From the NCBI RefSeq assembly GCF_016008875.1, contig NZ_JADTQG010000006.1:1-64000 (forward strand): a stretch of DNA of 64,000 bases, read 5' to 3'. The notes beneath the pieces were generated by a model. That model was not told where the DNA came from and ran no database searches. It was given only the letters and a program-made list of their open reading frames with translations. This document shows, piece by piece, positions 38,011 through 46,640 of this stretch. Position 1 is the stretch's first letter. Each line of letters starts with the position of its first letter. The translations under genes were made by a program, and so were the position numbers. Source of the stretch: Ectopseudomonas mendocina. GTDB lineage: Bacteria; Pseudomonadota; Gammaproteobacteria; Pseudomonadales; Pseudomonadaceae.

Positions 38011-39222
38011 TTACAGGACGACAGCCGGGCTTTCGGCCAGGGCGTGCAGGTGGAAGCTGCGGGCATAGGCAGCAGGGTCGCTGCCGTCCCAGCGGGTGCC
38101 GTCCTGCAGAATGGAGCTGCGCATCTCGCCCGGCACGGCGATGCCCAGAGCTGTGGCGGCCTCGCGATACAGCCTCAGTTGCTGGACCTGGCGCGCCACC
38201 GCGAGGTAGTCGGGGTCGCTGCGCAGCAGGCCCCAGCGGCGGAACTGGGTCATGAACCACATGCCATCGGACAGGTACGGCTGGTTGACCAGGCCGCCGG
38301 CGTGAAAGCGCAGCGGATGCTCGTCCAGCCAGGCATGGCCCAGGCCGTCCTGGTAATGACCGAGAAAGCGTGGGGTGATGACCGAAAGCGGGGCGTCGAC
38401 GTAGTCGCTGCCGCTGAGCAGTTGCGCAGTGCTGCGCTTGTTTTCCTCGCTTTCGTCAATGAAACGGGCCGCTTCGAGCACCGCCATGATCAGGGCGCGG
38501 GCGGTATTGGGGTTTTGCTCGGCGAAGGCGCGGGTGCAACCCAGTACCTTTTCCGGATGATCCGGCCAGATTGCCTGGATAGTGGTCAGGGTACAGCCGA
38601 GCTGTTCATCGACGGCCTTGGCGGTCCAGGGTTCGCCGACGCAGAAACCGTCGATGCGCTCGGCTTTCAGGTGCTCGACCATTTGCGGTGGAGGGACCAC
38701 CACGCTGTCGACGTCGCGCAGGGGATGAATGCCCTGGCTAGCCAGCCAGTAGTAGAGCCACATGGCATGAGTGCCGGTGGGGAAGGTCTGGGCGAAGGTC
38801 AGGCGTGCTTCATGTTGGTGCACGTGCTCGCGCAGTGCTTCGCCGCTGGTCACGCCGACGGCCTGCAGTGTGTGCGAAAGGTTGATGCTCTGGCCGTTCT
38901 GGTTCAACCCCATGAGCACGGCCATTTCGGTGGCCGAGCTGACGCCCAGGCCCAGGTGCACGCCGTAGATCAGGCCGTAGAGGCTGTGCGCCGCATCCAG
39001 CTCGCCGCTGAGCAGGCGATCACGCAGGCCGGCCCAGGACGTCTGGCGATGCAGTCTGATGCTGAGCCCGTACTTCTCGGCGAAGCCCTGCGTGGCGGCA
39101 ACGATTACCGAGGCCGAGTCGCTCAGGGCCATGAAACCGATGTTCAGCACGCTCTTCTCGGGGGCGTTGCTGCCCCAGGCCCAGGCCAGGGTATCGTCGC
39201 GAGGGGTGTTGTGTTCGCTCAT
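38011..39222 (-). CDS. nasS: Nitrate sensor NasS (NrtA-like periplasmic-binding fold, cytoplasmic)
   Basis: A 403-residue protein resembling nitrate/bicarbonate ABC substrate-binding proteins but without a signal peptide, as expected for NasS, which binds nitrate in the cytoplasm and releases NasT. Typical stretches: LNIGFMALSDSASVIVAA, RLHRQTSWAGLRDRLLSGELDAAH and VDGFCVGEPW-like IDGFCVGEPWTAKA. The assimilatory genes it controls are not in this window. A terminator hairpin lies in its leader. Confidence 0.93.
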   Translation of the reverse strand: MSEHNTPRDDTLAWAWGSNAPEKSVLNIGFMALSDSASVIVAATQGFAEKYGLSIRLHRQTSWAGLRDRLLSGELDAAHSLYGLIYGVHLGLGVSSATEMAVLMGLNQNGQSINLSHTLQAVGVTSGEALREHVHQHEARLTFAQTFPTGTHAMWLYYWLASQGIHPLRDVDSVVVPPPQMVEHLKAERIDGFCVGEPWTAKAVDEQLGCTLTTIQAIWPDHPEKVLGCTRAFAEQNPNTARALIMAVLEAARFIDESEENKRSTAQLLSGSDYVDAPLSVITPRFLGHYQDGLGHAWLDEHPLRFHAGGLVNQPYLSDGMWFMTQFRRWGLLRSDPDYLAVARQVQQLRLYREAATALGIAVPGEMRSSILQDGTRWDGSDPAAYARSFHLHALAESPAVVL

Positions 39223-39269
39223 GCTGCATCCTTAGGTTCACGCAAAAGACGTTGGCCAATGGACTACCG

Positions 39270-39320
39270 GCCATAAAAAAGCGTCGCATCCATCCCGGCT
39301 GCAGAGCCGGGCTGAATACG
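39270..39320 (-). terminator. Terminator hairpin in the nasS leader (possible attenuator)
   Basis: On the minus strand an outer stem GCGTCG...CGACGC and inner stem CCCGGCT-CTGC-AGCCGGG are followed by TTTTTT, about 50 bp before the nasS start. It either ends the upstream lipoprotein transcript or works as an attenuator controlled by NasT, whose ANTAR domain acts on just such leaders. The sequence just before it (ACGGACGGC...GACAACGGC) could hold the ANTAR-recognised hairpins, but I cannot fold it with certainty. Confidence 0.6.
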
Positions 39321-39404
39321 ACGCCGTTGTCGATCAAGCCGTCCGTTGGGCGGGCCTTTTGCGGTGAGATGAAGCAAGGCATATGCCAGTGCGAACTGCC
39401 GGCC

Positions 39405-39614
39405 TCAGCGCTCGAGCATCTGCTTGACGTTGTTTTGCGGAATCTGCTGCTTGCGACCTTCGCTGTCGGTGAACTCGAGCATGCCGGTGTCTTCATCCAG
39501 TTCCGGCTTGCCATCGCTGGTGAGCATCTGGCCGTCATTAGTGGTGATGATGTACTCGCTGGCACAGCCGGCCAGGCCGAACAGGCACAGGGCGATAATG
39601 ATCCATGGTTTCAT
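39405..39614 (-). CDS. YgdI/YgdR-type lipoprotein
   Basis: A 69-residue lipoprotein with the lipobox LFGLAGC, followed by ASEYIITTNDGQMLTSDGKPELDEDTGMLEFTDSEG, the SH3-like DUF903 domain. The start MKPWIIIALC at 39614 is chosen over in-frame starts upstream because it begins the signal peptide. Function unknown; homologues are small outer-membrane or inner-membrane lipoproteins. Confidence 0.92.
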   Translation of the reverse strand: MKPWIIIALCLFGLAGCASEYIITTNDGQMLTSDGKPELDEDTGMLEFTDSEGRKQQIPQNNVKQMLER

Positions 39615-39701
39615 GATGAACTCCTGAATGGTTGATTGGGAAACTCCCATCTCAGAAGGTAGACGGTGGCGTATCGGCTGCAAGCCGGGTGCGGCAAAAC
39701 G

Positions 39702-39743
39702 CCCTTCGGGGCGCATAAAAAAGCCCCGCACTAGGCGGGGCTC
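39702..39743 (-). terminator. Double terminator of acnB
   Basis: The main hairpin AGCCCCGC / GCGGGGCT (39723-39743) is followed on the minus strand by a TTTTTT run; a second hairpin CGCCCC-GAA-GGGCG then TTTT follows at about 39702-39715. They lie just after the acnB stop. Confidence 0.88.
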
Positions 39744-39760
39744 TTCTCACGACGCTTGGA

Positions 39761-42361
39761 TCAGGCCTGAACGACCGGGATCTTGGCGTTGGCCGCGGCT
39801 TCACGGAAGTCGGCGATCTGGTCGAAGCTCAGGTAGCGGTAGATGTCGCCAGCCATGCTGTCGATATCCTTCGCGTAGGCCATGTATTCCTCGACGGTCG
39901 GCAGCTTGCCGATGATCGAAGCGACCGCAGCCAGTTCGGCAGAGGCCAGGTACACGTTGGCGCCATCGCCCAGACGGTTCGGGAAGTTACGAGTCGAGGT
40001 CGACACCACGGTAGCGTTGGCAGCGACGCGAGCCTGGTTACCCATGCACAGCGAGCAGCCCGGCATCTCCATGCGTGCACCGGCCTTGCCGTAGATGCCG
40101 TAGTAGCCTTCTTCGGTCAGCTGGTGAGCATCCATCTTGGTCGGCGGCGACAGCCACAGACGGGTCGGGATACCGCCCTTGACCTTGTCCAACAGCTTGC
40201 CGGCAGCGCGGAAGTGACCGATGTTGGTCATGCACGAACCGATGAACACTTCGTCGATCTTGTCGCCAGCCACGGTGGACAGCAGGCGGGCGTCGTCCGG
40301 GTCGTTCGGCGCGCACAGTACCGGCTCGTTGAGCTGGCTCAGGTCGATCTCGATGACTTCGGCGTACTCGGCGTCCTTGTCGGCTTCCATCAGCACCGGG
40401 TTGGCCAGCCAGGCTTCCATCGCCTGAGCGCGACGCTCCAGGGTACGGGCATCGCCGTAGCCTTCGCTGATCATCCAGCGCAGCAGGGTGATGTTGGACT
40501 GCAGGTACTCGGCGATGGCCGCTTCCGGCAGCTTGATGGTGCAGCCGGCAGCCGAACGCTCGGCGGAGGCGTCGGACAGCTCGAACGCCTGCTCGACGGT
40601 CAGGTTGTCCAGGCCTTCGATCTCGAGGATGCGGCCGGAGAAGATGTTCTTCTTGCCTTTCTTCTCGACGGTCAGCAGGCCTTTCTGGATGGCGTAGTAA
40701 GGGATGGCATGGACCAGGTCACGCAGGGTGATACCGGGTTGCATCTTGCCCTTGAAGCGCACCAGAACCGATTCCGGCATGTCCAGCGGCATTACGCCGG
40801 TGGCGGCGGCGAAGGCGACTAGGCCGGAACCGGCCGGGAAGCTGATGCCGATCGGGAAGCGGGTGTGCGAGTCGCCACCGGTGCCGACGGTATCCGGCAG
40901 CAGCATGCGGTTCAGCCAGCTGTGGATGATGCCGTCGCCCGGACGCAGGGACACGCCGCCACGGGTGCGGATGAAATCCGGCAGGGTGTGGTGGGTGGTG
41001 ACGTCGATCGGCTTCGGATAGGCCGCGGTGTGGCAGAAGGACTGCATCACCAGGTCAGCGGAGAAGCCCAGGCAAGCCAGGTCTTTCAGCTCGTCGCGGG
41101 TCATCGGGCCAGTGGTGTCCTGGGAGCCGACGGTGGTCATCTTCGGTTCGCAGTAGGTGCCCGGGCGTACGCCTTCGACGCCGCAGGCCTTGCCGACCAT
41201 CTTCTGCGCCAGGGTGAAGCCCTTGCCGCTGTCAGCCGGTTGCTCCGGCTTCTTGAACAGGTCGGAGGCCTCCAGGCCCAGCTCGGCACGCGCCTTCTCG
41301 GTCAGGCCGCGGCCGACGATCAGCGGGATACGGCCGCCAGCGCGGACTTCGTCGAGCAGCACCGGGGTCTTCAGTTCGAAGGTGGTGATGACTTCGTCGG
41401 TGCCGTGCTTGCAGACTTTGCCCGCGTGCGGGTAGACGTCGATCACGTCGCCCATGTTGATGTTCGACACGTCGAATTCGATCGGCAGGGCGCCGGCGTC
41501 TTCCATGGTGTTGTAGAAGATCGGGGCGATCTTGGTGCCGAAGCAGAAGCCGCCAGCGCGCTTGTTCGGAACGTACGGAATGTCGTCGCCGAAGAACCAC
41601 AGCACCGAGTTGGTGGCGGACTTACGCGAGGAACCGGTACCGACCACGTCACCGACGTAGGCAACCGGAAAGCCCTTGGCCTTGATTTCTTCGATCTGCT
41701 TCAGCGGGCCGATGGCGCCTTGCTGTTCCGGCACGATGCCGTCGCGAGCCATTTTCAGCATGGCCAGGGCGTGCAGCGGGATGTCAGGGCGCGACCAGGC
41801 GTCCGGGGCAGGGGACAGGTCGTCGGTGTTGGTTTCGCCAGGCACCTTGAACACAGCCAGGCTGTATTTCTCGGCGATGGCCGGCTTGTTGGTGAACCAC
41901 TCGCCATCGGCCCAGGACTGCATGACGGCCTTGGCGTTGGCATTGCCAGCCTTGGCCTTCTCGGCGACGTCGTGGAAGGCGTCGAACATCAGCAGGGTGT
42001 GCTTGAGTTGTTCGGCAGCGACGGTGCCCAGGCTGGCATCTTCCAGCAGCTCGACCATGGTGGCGATGTTGTAGCCGCCCTGCATGGTGCCCAGCAGCTC
42101 GACGGCGCGTTGCTTGCTGATCAGCGGGGAAGTGGCTTCGCCCTTGGCAACGGCAGAGAGGAAACCAGCCTTGACGTAGGCGGCTTCGTCAACGCCTGGC
42201 GGTACACGGTTGGTGATCAGGTCTACGAGGAATTCTTCTTCGCCAGCCGGCGGATTCTTCAGCAGCTCGACCAGGCCTGCGGTTTGTTCGGCGTTCAGCG
42301 GCTGGGGCACGATACCCTGAGCGGCACGCTCTGCTACGTGTTTGCGATAGGCTTCAAGCAC
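39761..42361 (-). CDS. acnB: Aconitate hydratase B
   Basis: An 866-residue bifunctional aconitase/2-methylisocitrate dehydratase of the TCA cycle. The iron-sulfur cysteines are visible as [10 protein letters not shown] and the pair in [10 protein letters not shown] place the start at a GTG (42361, [16 protein letters not shown]) because known AcnB proteins begin MLEAYRKH and a GAGGG site lies upstream; an ATG at 42376 would add five residues. Cytoplasmic. Confidence 0.96.
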   Translation of the reverse strand: MLEAYRKHVAERAAQGIVPQPLNAEQTAGLVELLKNPPAGEEEFLVDLITNRVPPGVDEAAYVKAGFLSAVAKGEATSPLISKQRAVELLGTMQGGYNIATMVELLEDASLGTVAAEQLKHTLLMFDAFHDVAEKAKAGNANAKAVMQSWADGEWFTNKPAIAEKYSLAVFKVPGETNTDDLSPAPDAWSRPDIPLHALAMLKMARDGIVPEQQGAIGPLKQIEEIKAKGFPVAYVGDVVGTGSSRKSATNSVLWFFGDDIPYVPNKRAGGFCFGTKIAPIFYNTMEDAGALPIEFDVSNINMGDVIDVYPHAGKVCKHGTDEVITTFELKTPVLLDEVRAGGRIPLIVGRGLTEKARAELGLEASDLFKKPEQPADSGKGFTLAQKMVGKACGVEGVRPGTYCEPKMTTVGSQDTTGPMTRDELKDLACLGFSADLVMQSFCHTAAYPKPIDVTTHHTLPDFIRTRGGVSLRPGDGIIHSWLNRMLLPDTVGTGGDSHTRFPIGISFPAGSGLVAFAAATGVMPLDMPESVLVRFKGKMQPGITLRDLVHAIPYYAIQKGLLTVEKKGKKNIFSGRILEIEGLDNLTVEQAFELSDASAERSAAGCTIKLPEAAIAEYLQSNITLLRWMISEGYGDARTLERRAQAMEAWLANPVLMEADKDAEYAEVIEIDLSQLNEPVLCAPNDPDDARLLSTVAGDKIDEVFIGSCMTNIGHFRAAGKLLDKVKGGIPTRLWLSPPTKMDAHQLTEEGYYGIYGKAGARMEMPGCSLCMGNQARVAANATVVSTSTRNFPNRLGDGANVYLASAELAAVASIIGKLPTVEEYMAYAKDIDSMAGDIYRYLSFDQIADFREAAANAKIPVVQA

Positions 42362-42765
42362 AGTTATTACCCTCATCAGTGGTCCCAAAGGGTTGTCCGG
42401 GACGCGATCCAGATACCCACGAACCAGGCGCTTTTCGACTTTATGAGCCGAGCAGCCGAGGTTTCATGAGTGTCTTGTAGAAGCTGCTTTCAAAGTTTTA
42501 CGCCGGCAGGACGGTTTCTGATGAGGGCGGGCGCAGAGACTCGGGGGGACTCCGAGTGGCTGCGCCGCCATCGTACCTGCAGGATCGACTGTGCTCGTGA
42601 CGCTTTGAAAACAGCTTCCAACGGACATTGGCGCCGTAAAAGGCGGGCCGATTCTAATGGAAAGCGCGGATAAAGTTAAGCCGATGTCCCCGCATCAGTG
42701 GGGGTGATAAGGATTAGACAAAGGGCTAAGATGCCAGGCTGTTCAGTTGTCCGTATTGCTTTGCC
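42362..42765. other. Intergenic region between acnB and the DUF1289 gene
   Basis: About 400 bp without a supported gene, holding the acnB promoter. An inverted repeat is present: GAAGCTGCTTTCAAAG near 42480 and CTTTGAAAACAGCTTC near 42603, 15 of 16 bases complementary and about 105 bp apart. It might be a regulatory stem or a repeat remnant. Confidence 0.5.
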
Positions 42766-43242
42766 ATGTCCAATCAGCGCATCAAGACGCCCTGCGTGGG
42801 CCTTTGCTCGACCGTCTACGGTGATGTCGTGTGCCGCGGTTGCAAGCGCTTCCACCATGAGGTGATCAACTGGAACAGCTATAACGACGACGAGAAGCGC
42901 GCCGTCTGGACGCGGCTGGAAGTGCTGCTGGTGCAGGTGATGACGGCCAAGGTGGAGGTGTTCGACGAGCAGCGCCTGCGCCAGCAGCTGGAACAGCGGC
43001 AGATTCGCTTCGTGCCACAGCAATCGCCGTACTGCTGGGCCTATCAATTGATCGCGCGGGGCGCGCGGATGATCAGTCAGCTGGAAGCCTACGGTATGGT
43101 GCTGCTGCCGGAGTTTCGCAACTGGGCACTGCCCGAGCTGCGCGATGCCATCGACAGGGAGTTCTTCCTGCTCTCCGAGGCGCACTACGAGCGCTACATC
43201 GCGCCGAAGTTTTTACGGGAAGGCCTGGAACTGCGGGTGTAG
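42766..43242 (+). CDS. DUF1289-family protein
   Basis: A 158-residue protein. The N-terminal DUF1289 domain has the cysteine pattern PCVGLCSTVYGDVVCRGCKR, a likely metal or Fe-S site. The family is often described as predicted Fe-S or oxidoreductase-like. The C-terminal 100 residues are helical with no known domain. Followed by a strong terminator. Role unknown. Confidence 0.87.
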   Translation: MSNQRIKTPCVGLCSTVYGDVVCRGCKRFHHEVINWNSYNDDEKRAVWTRLEVLLVQVMTAKVEVFDEQRLRQQLEQRQIRFVPQQSPYCWAYQLIARGARMISQLEAYGMVLLPEFRNWALPELRDAIDREFFLLSEAHYERYIAPKFLREGLELRV

Positions 43243-43258
43243 TTCGATCCTAGAAAGA

Positions 43259-43288
43259 AAAATGCCGCTCGTTGCAGAGCGGCATTTT
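43259..43288. terminator. Bidirectional terminator
   Basis: A perfect 12-bp stem AAAATGCCGCTC / GAGCGGCATTTT with the loop GTTGCA. The A and T ends allow it to end both the DUF1289 gene (plus) and the convergent uspE gene (minus). Confidence 0.92.
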
Positions 43289-43303
43289 CGTTTCAGGCGT
43301 GGG

Positions 43304-44167
43304 TCAGCGCTGCGCCACCAACTCCTCCAGGTGGGCGATGACTTCGTCAGGCTTGAGTACCAGCACATCGCTTTCCAGCGCATCGAGTATGACTTCGGCG
43401 GTATTGCCGATCAGTGCGCCGGATAGGCCGGTGCGCGCCACGGTGCCGATCACCGTGACCGCGGCATCGAGTTGGTGCGCTACCTGCGGAATCACCACGT
43501 CGGCAGGTCCTTCGAGCACATGCAGACGCTCGTCACTGATGTCGTACTCGGCCTGGAAGCTGCGGCACTGTTGGCGGTAGCGCGCCTCGATGGTTTCCTT
43601 GAGCTGGAAGGTCGGGTCGGCTGCCGACAGCATCGGCGTCGGGTGTGCGGTGGTCACGTGCAGCGTGCCCTTGGCCAGGCCGGCGATATCGTAGCCATGG
43701 CTGATGATGCCGGCATGCAAAGTGCGGTGCTCGCCATCGGCGTTGCCGACGTCAACTGCGGCGAGGATCTTGCCGCCAGTCCAGGGGCGCTCGGTCTTGA
43801 CCATCAGCACCGGGCCGGGGCAATAGCGCAGCAATTTCCAGTCCTCGGGAGTGAGGATGGCCTTTTTCAGCGGGTTGTCCGGCAGGTGCTGCTTGATCAC
43901 CAGGCCGCAGCCCTCGGCCTGTTGCACGGCGATGATGGTCTGGTGCGGGTTGTCATGCCAGGACTGCTGGGTGGAAACGCTGAAGCCTTCCCCGGCGAGG
44001 CTGCTGCTCAGATCGTTGAGCCAGGCGCTGTGGTCGCCTTTCTTGTCGCATACCAGCAGGTGCAGGTGCGACTGGGTGACTCCAGCTATCAGTTTTGCCC
44101 GCTTCAGCGCGAGGCCTTCGGGGTGCTGGGGTTCCATCACCACCAGAATGCTACGGATCGCTTGCAT
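43304..44167 (-). CDS. uspE: Tandem universal stress protein (UspE-like)
   Basis: A 287-residue cytoplasmic protein with two Usp domains. The second domain shows the nucleotide-type motif GTVARTGLSGALIGNTAEVIL. Such proteins support survival under oxygen limitation in Pseudomonas. A perfect Anr box lies about 70 bp before the start, so it belongs to the same regulon as hemN and the second cbb3 oxidase. The symbol is by similarity. Confidence 0.88.
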   Translation of the reverse strand: MQAIRSILVVMEPQHPEGLALKRAKLIAGVTQSHLHLLVCDKKGDHSAWLNDLSSSLAGEGFSVSTQQSWHDNPHQTIIAVQQAEGCGLVIKQHLPDNPLKKAILTPEDWKLLRYCPGPVLMVKTERPWTGGKILAAVDVGNADGEHRTLHAGIISHGYDIAGLAKGTLHVTTAHPTPMLSAADPTFQLKETIEARYRQQCRSFQAEYDISDERLHVLEGPADVVIPQVAHQLDAAVTVIGTVARTGLSGALIGNTAEVILDALESDVLVLKPDEVIAHLEELVAQR

Positions 44168-44230
44168 GGTCGTCTCCCTGAGAGTGAATAGCGCTTATCC
44201 AACTATAGGTGCGTCGTCACCAGCGGCTTC

Positions 44231-44244
44231 TTGACCTGTATCAA
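44231..44244. promoter_or_regulatory. Anr box upstream of uspE
   Basis: TTGACCTGTATCAA, identical to the hemN box at 9172. Centred about 70 bp before the uspE ATG, allowing a transcript start near -29. A TATAAT at 44275-44280 on the plus strand fits a -10 for the divergent miaE. Confidence 0.9.
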
Positions 44245-44324
44245 CGGCGTGCTGGTCGTGCGGCCTGCCACTCGTATAATGGCCCGCCATTTCCAACCTC
44301 GCCAGCACCGAGAGCGCTTCAAAT

Positions 44325-45002
44325 ATGATGTCAAATGCCGAGCATGTTCCGAGTCACGGTGAGGAACCTGTAACGATCCTGCAGGAAATTCTCGAGTTTC
44401 TCGGCGGTGTCGCCACACCCGACGCCTGGCTGGAGGAGGCGCTGCGCCAGCAGGAAATCCTTCTGCTCGACCATCGCAATCTGGAATACAAGGCGGCGCA
44501 GACGGCCCTGAGCCTGATGGGGCGCTACCTGACCAAGACCGAATTGACCGCAAGAATGTCGCGTTTGGCCCGTGAGGAGCTGGTGCACTTCGAGCAGGTG
44601 AGCAAGATCATCCGCGGGCGCGGCATCGAGGTTCGCCATGTTTCGGCGTCGCGCTACGCCGCGGGGCTGCGCGCGCTGCTGCGTGGCGGCGAAGTGGAGC
44701 GGCTGGTGGACGTTCTGGTGGTCGGCGCCTTTATCGAGGCGCGCTCCTGCGAGCGCTTTGCCGCGCTGGTGCCGCGTCTGGATGCCGAGCTGGCCAAGTT
44801 CTATGCCGGATTGCTGGAAAGCGAAGGGCGTCACTACCGGGGCTATCTCAAACTCGCCTATCTGTATGGTGACGCGGCGGACGTGGACGCGCGTATCGAG
44901 GTGTTGCGGGCGGTTGAGCGGGAGCTGATCATGTCGCCGGACGAGCAATTCCGTTTCCATAGTGGTGTGCCTGCAGAGAGCGGCCGCGAAGCGGCCATCT
45001 GA
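44325..45002 (+). CDS. miaE: tRNA-(ms2io6A37) hydroxylase MiaE
   Basis: A 225-residue helical di-iron monooxygenase that hydroxylates the ms2i6A base at tRNA position 37. Carboxylate/histidine ligands are visible in LLLDHRNLEYKAAQ, REELVHFEQV, EARSCERF and ESEGRHYRGY. The N-terminus is slightly long (MMSNAEHVPSHGEEP), so a downstream start is possible. The enzyme needs oxygen. The gene is divergent from Anr-linked uspE. Confidence 0.93.
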   Translation: MMSNAEHVPSHGEEPVTILQEILEFLGGVATPDAWLEEALRQQEILLLDHRNLEYKAAQTALSLMGRYLTKTELTARMSRLAREELVHFEQVSKIIRGRGIEVRHVSASRYAAGLRALLRGGEVERLVDVLVVGAFIEARSCERFAALVPRLDAELAKFYAGLLESEGRHYRGYLKLAYLYGDAADVDARIEVLRAVERELIMSPDEQFRFHSGVPAESGREAAI

Positions 45003-45117
45003 TGACCCTCTCCCATTTATGGGAGAGGGTGCCCGAAGGGCGGGAGAGGGTGCTTCAGCCTACGCCGCCGCCCTCTCCCCCGACCCCTCTCCCGCAAGCG
45101 GGAGAGGGGAGCAAAGC
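45003..45117. repeat. GC-rich hairpin repeats (CCCTCTCCC type)
   Basis: Two near-perfect palindromes, ACCCTCTCCCAT-TT-ATGGGAGAGGGT at 45005-45030 (12-bp arms) and CCCCTCTCCCGC-AA-GCGGGAGAGGGG at 45084-45109. The first is almost the same as the internal palindrome of the elements at 34379 and 49726, so those elements share a repeat module with this intergenic spot. It separates convergent miaE and lpxH. Confidence 0.7.
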
Positions 45118-45118
45118 C

Positions 45119-45838
45119 CTACAGCTCGAACGGCGCCTGGTTGAACCCCTCTTCATCGACCTGCAACGCCCAGCCCTGGCGATCCCAGTCGCCCAGCACG
45201 ATGCGCTTTGCCGGCTGGCCATTCACCTTCAGTTCGTGCACCGCCGGCCTGTGGGTATGGCCATGGATCAGCGTGCGCACACCGTGTTCGGCCATTACCC
45301 TGACCACTTCCTCCGGCGTGACGTCGACGATATCGCTGGCCTTCATCCGCGTCTGTGCGCGGCTTTCGTTGCGCAGCTTGCGCGCAAGTTTCTGCCGGGT
45401 GCTCAGCGGCAGGTTGCGCAAAATCAGCAGCGATAGCGGGTTGCGCAGCCAGCGGCGCAGCTTCAGGTAGCCGACGTCCAGGGTGCATAGACTGTCGCCG
45501 TGCATCAGTAGCACCGACTCGCCGCCCATCTGCACCTTGTGCGGGTCGCTCAGCAAGGTGCAGCCCGCCTCGCGGCAGAAACGCTTGCCAATGAGAAAGT
45601 CGCGATTGCCGTGCATCAGATAAATCCGCGTGCCGGTCTCGCTCAACTCACGCAGGGCGACGGCGATCTCATGCTGGAAAGGCGTCATGCCGTCGTCGCC
45701 GATCCAAACTTCGAAGAAGTCGCCGAGGATGTACAGCGCCTCGGCCTGACGCGCGCGGGTGGCGAGAAAAAGCAGAAACGCCCGGGTGATGTCCGGGCGT
45801 TTCTCTTCGAGATGCAGATCGGAGATCAGCAGGATCAT
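45119..45838 (-). CDS. lpxH: UDP-2,3-diacylglucosamine pyrophosphohydrolase
   Basis: A 239-residue calcineurin-like metallophosphoesterase of lipid A synthesis at the inner membrane face. Metal motifs: [29 protein letters not shown] and IHGHTHRP. The length is normal. It lies 4 bp after ppiB on the same strand, a standard arrangement in pseudomonads. Confidence 0.97.
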   Translation of the reverse strand: MILLISDLHLEEKRPDITRAFLLFLATRARQAEALYILGDFFEVWIGDDGMTPFQHEIAVALRELSETGTRIYLMHGNRDFLIGKRFCREAGCTLLSDPHKVQMGGESVLLMHGDSLCTLDVGYLKLRRWLRNPLSLLILRNLPLSTRQKLARKLRNESRAQTRMKASDIVDVTPEEVVRVMAEHGVRTLIHGHTHRPAVHELKVNGQPAKRIVLGDWDRQGWALQVDEEGFNQAPFEL

Positions 45839-45842
45839 CGAC

Positions 45843-46340
45843 TTACTCGGCTACGATTTCGGCCTTTTCGATGATCACGTCATCCACCGGTACATCCTGG
45901 TGACCGGCCTTCATGGTGGTGGACACGCCCTTGATCTTCTCGACCACGTCCATGCCTTCGACCACTTCGCCGAACACCGCGTAGCCCCAGCCCTGAACGG
46001 TCGGTGCGCTGTGGTTGAGGAAGCTGTTGTCAGAGACGTTGATGAAGAACTGCGCGCTGGCCGAATGCGGCTCCATGGTGCGGGCCATGGCGATGGTGCC
46101 GACCTTGTTGGCGACGCCATTGTTGGCTTCGTTCTTGATCGGTGCGCGGGTCGGCTTCTGCTTCATGCCCGGCTCGAAACCGCCGCCCTGGATCATGAAG
46201 TTGCCGATCACGCGGTGGAAGATGGTGCCGTCGTAATGGCCTTCCTTCACGTATTGCTCGAAGTTGGCCACGGTTTCTGGGGCCTTGTCGGCGAACAGGT
46301 TCAGGGTGATGACGCCGTGGTTAGTGTGCAGTTTGATCAT
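45843..46340 (-). CDS. ppiB: Cytoplasmic peptidyl-prolyl cis-trans isomerase B (cyclophilin)
   Basis: A 165-residue cyclophilin without a signal peptide. Typical segments: [18 protein letters not shown] (catalytic Arg/Phe), [21 protein letters not shown] and [17 protein letters not shown]. The start MIKLHTNHG at 46340 is preferred over an upstream in-frame one. It probably shares a promoter with lpxH. Confidence 0.96.
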   Translation of the reverse strand: MIKLHTNHGVITLNLFADKAPETVANFEQYVKEGHYDGTIFHRVIGNFMIQGGGFEPGMKQKPTRAPIKNEANNGVANKVGTIAMARTMEPHSASAQFFINVSDNSFLNHSAPTVQGWGYAVFGEVVEGMDVVEKIKGVSTTMKAGHQDVPVDDVIIEKAEIVAE

Positions 46341-46393
46341 GATCGTATCCGTGATGAGGCAGATTCGAGCCAGTGGCCCGGGGTGAAGAGCCC

Positions 46394-46539
46394 TAGCAGG
46401 CCCTTGAAAAACGTCGGCGAGGCAGGCAAGACAAGGCAAAAACAGCCGAAAAAGCGCAGTTTACGTGCTGTAAATGAGCATTTTGAGACTGTTTTTAACG
46501 CAGTATTGCCAACGCAGGTAGTTTTTCACCAGCCTGCTA
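46394..46539. mobile_element. Short TIR element, MITE-like
   Basis: A 146-bp stretch bounded by TAGCAGGCCCTTGAAAAAC and the complement end GTTTTTCACCAGCCTGCTA, which are imperfect terminal inverted repeats of about 19 bp. The interior is AT-richer than the surroundings (AAAAAGCGC, GTTTACGTGCTGTAAATGAGC) and has no coding capacity. It lies between divergent ppiB and glnS. I recall similar sequences as dispersed repeats in pseudomonads but cannot verify it here. Confidence 0.6.
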
Positions 46540-46640
46540 CAGGGTGGTATGCACCCTGTCAGGGGCTTGACAGGTTGGTTATGATACGGACTTTGCCCGA
46601 GGCGGCCTACCCGTGCCGCGCCAGTATTGTTAAGGACACC

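Noticed and set aside
40865..42469. A 534-codon open frame antisense to acnB
   Set aside because: Shadow frame of a clearly coding gene; His/Gln/Val-biased composition typical of antisense frames.
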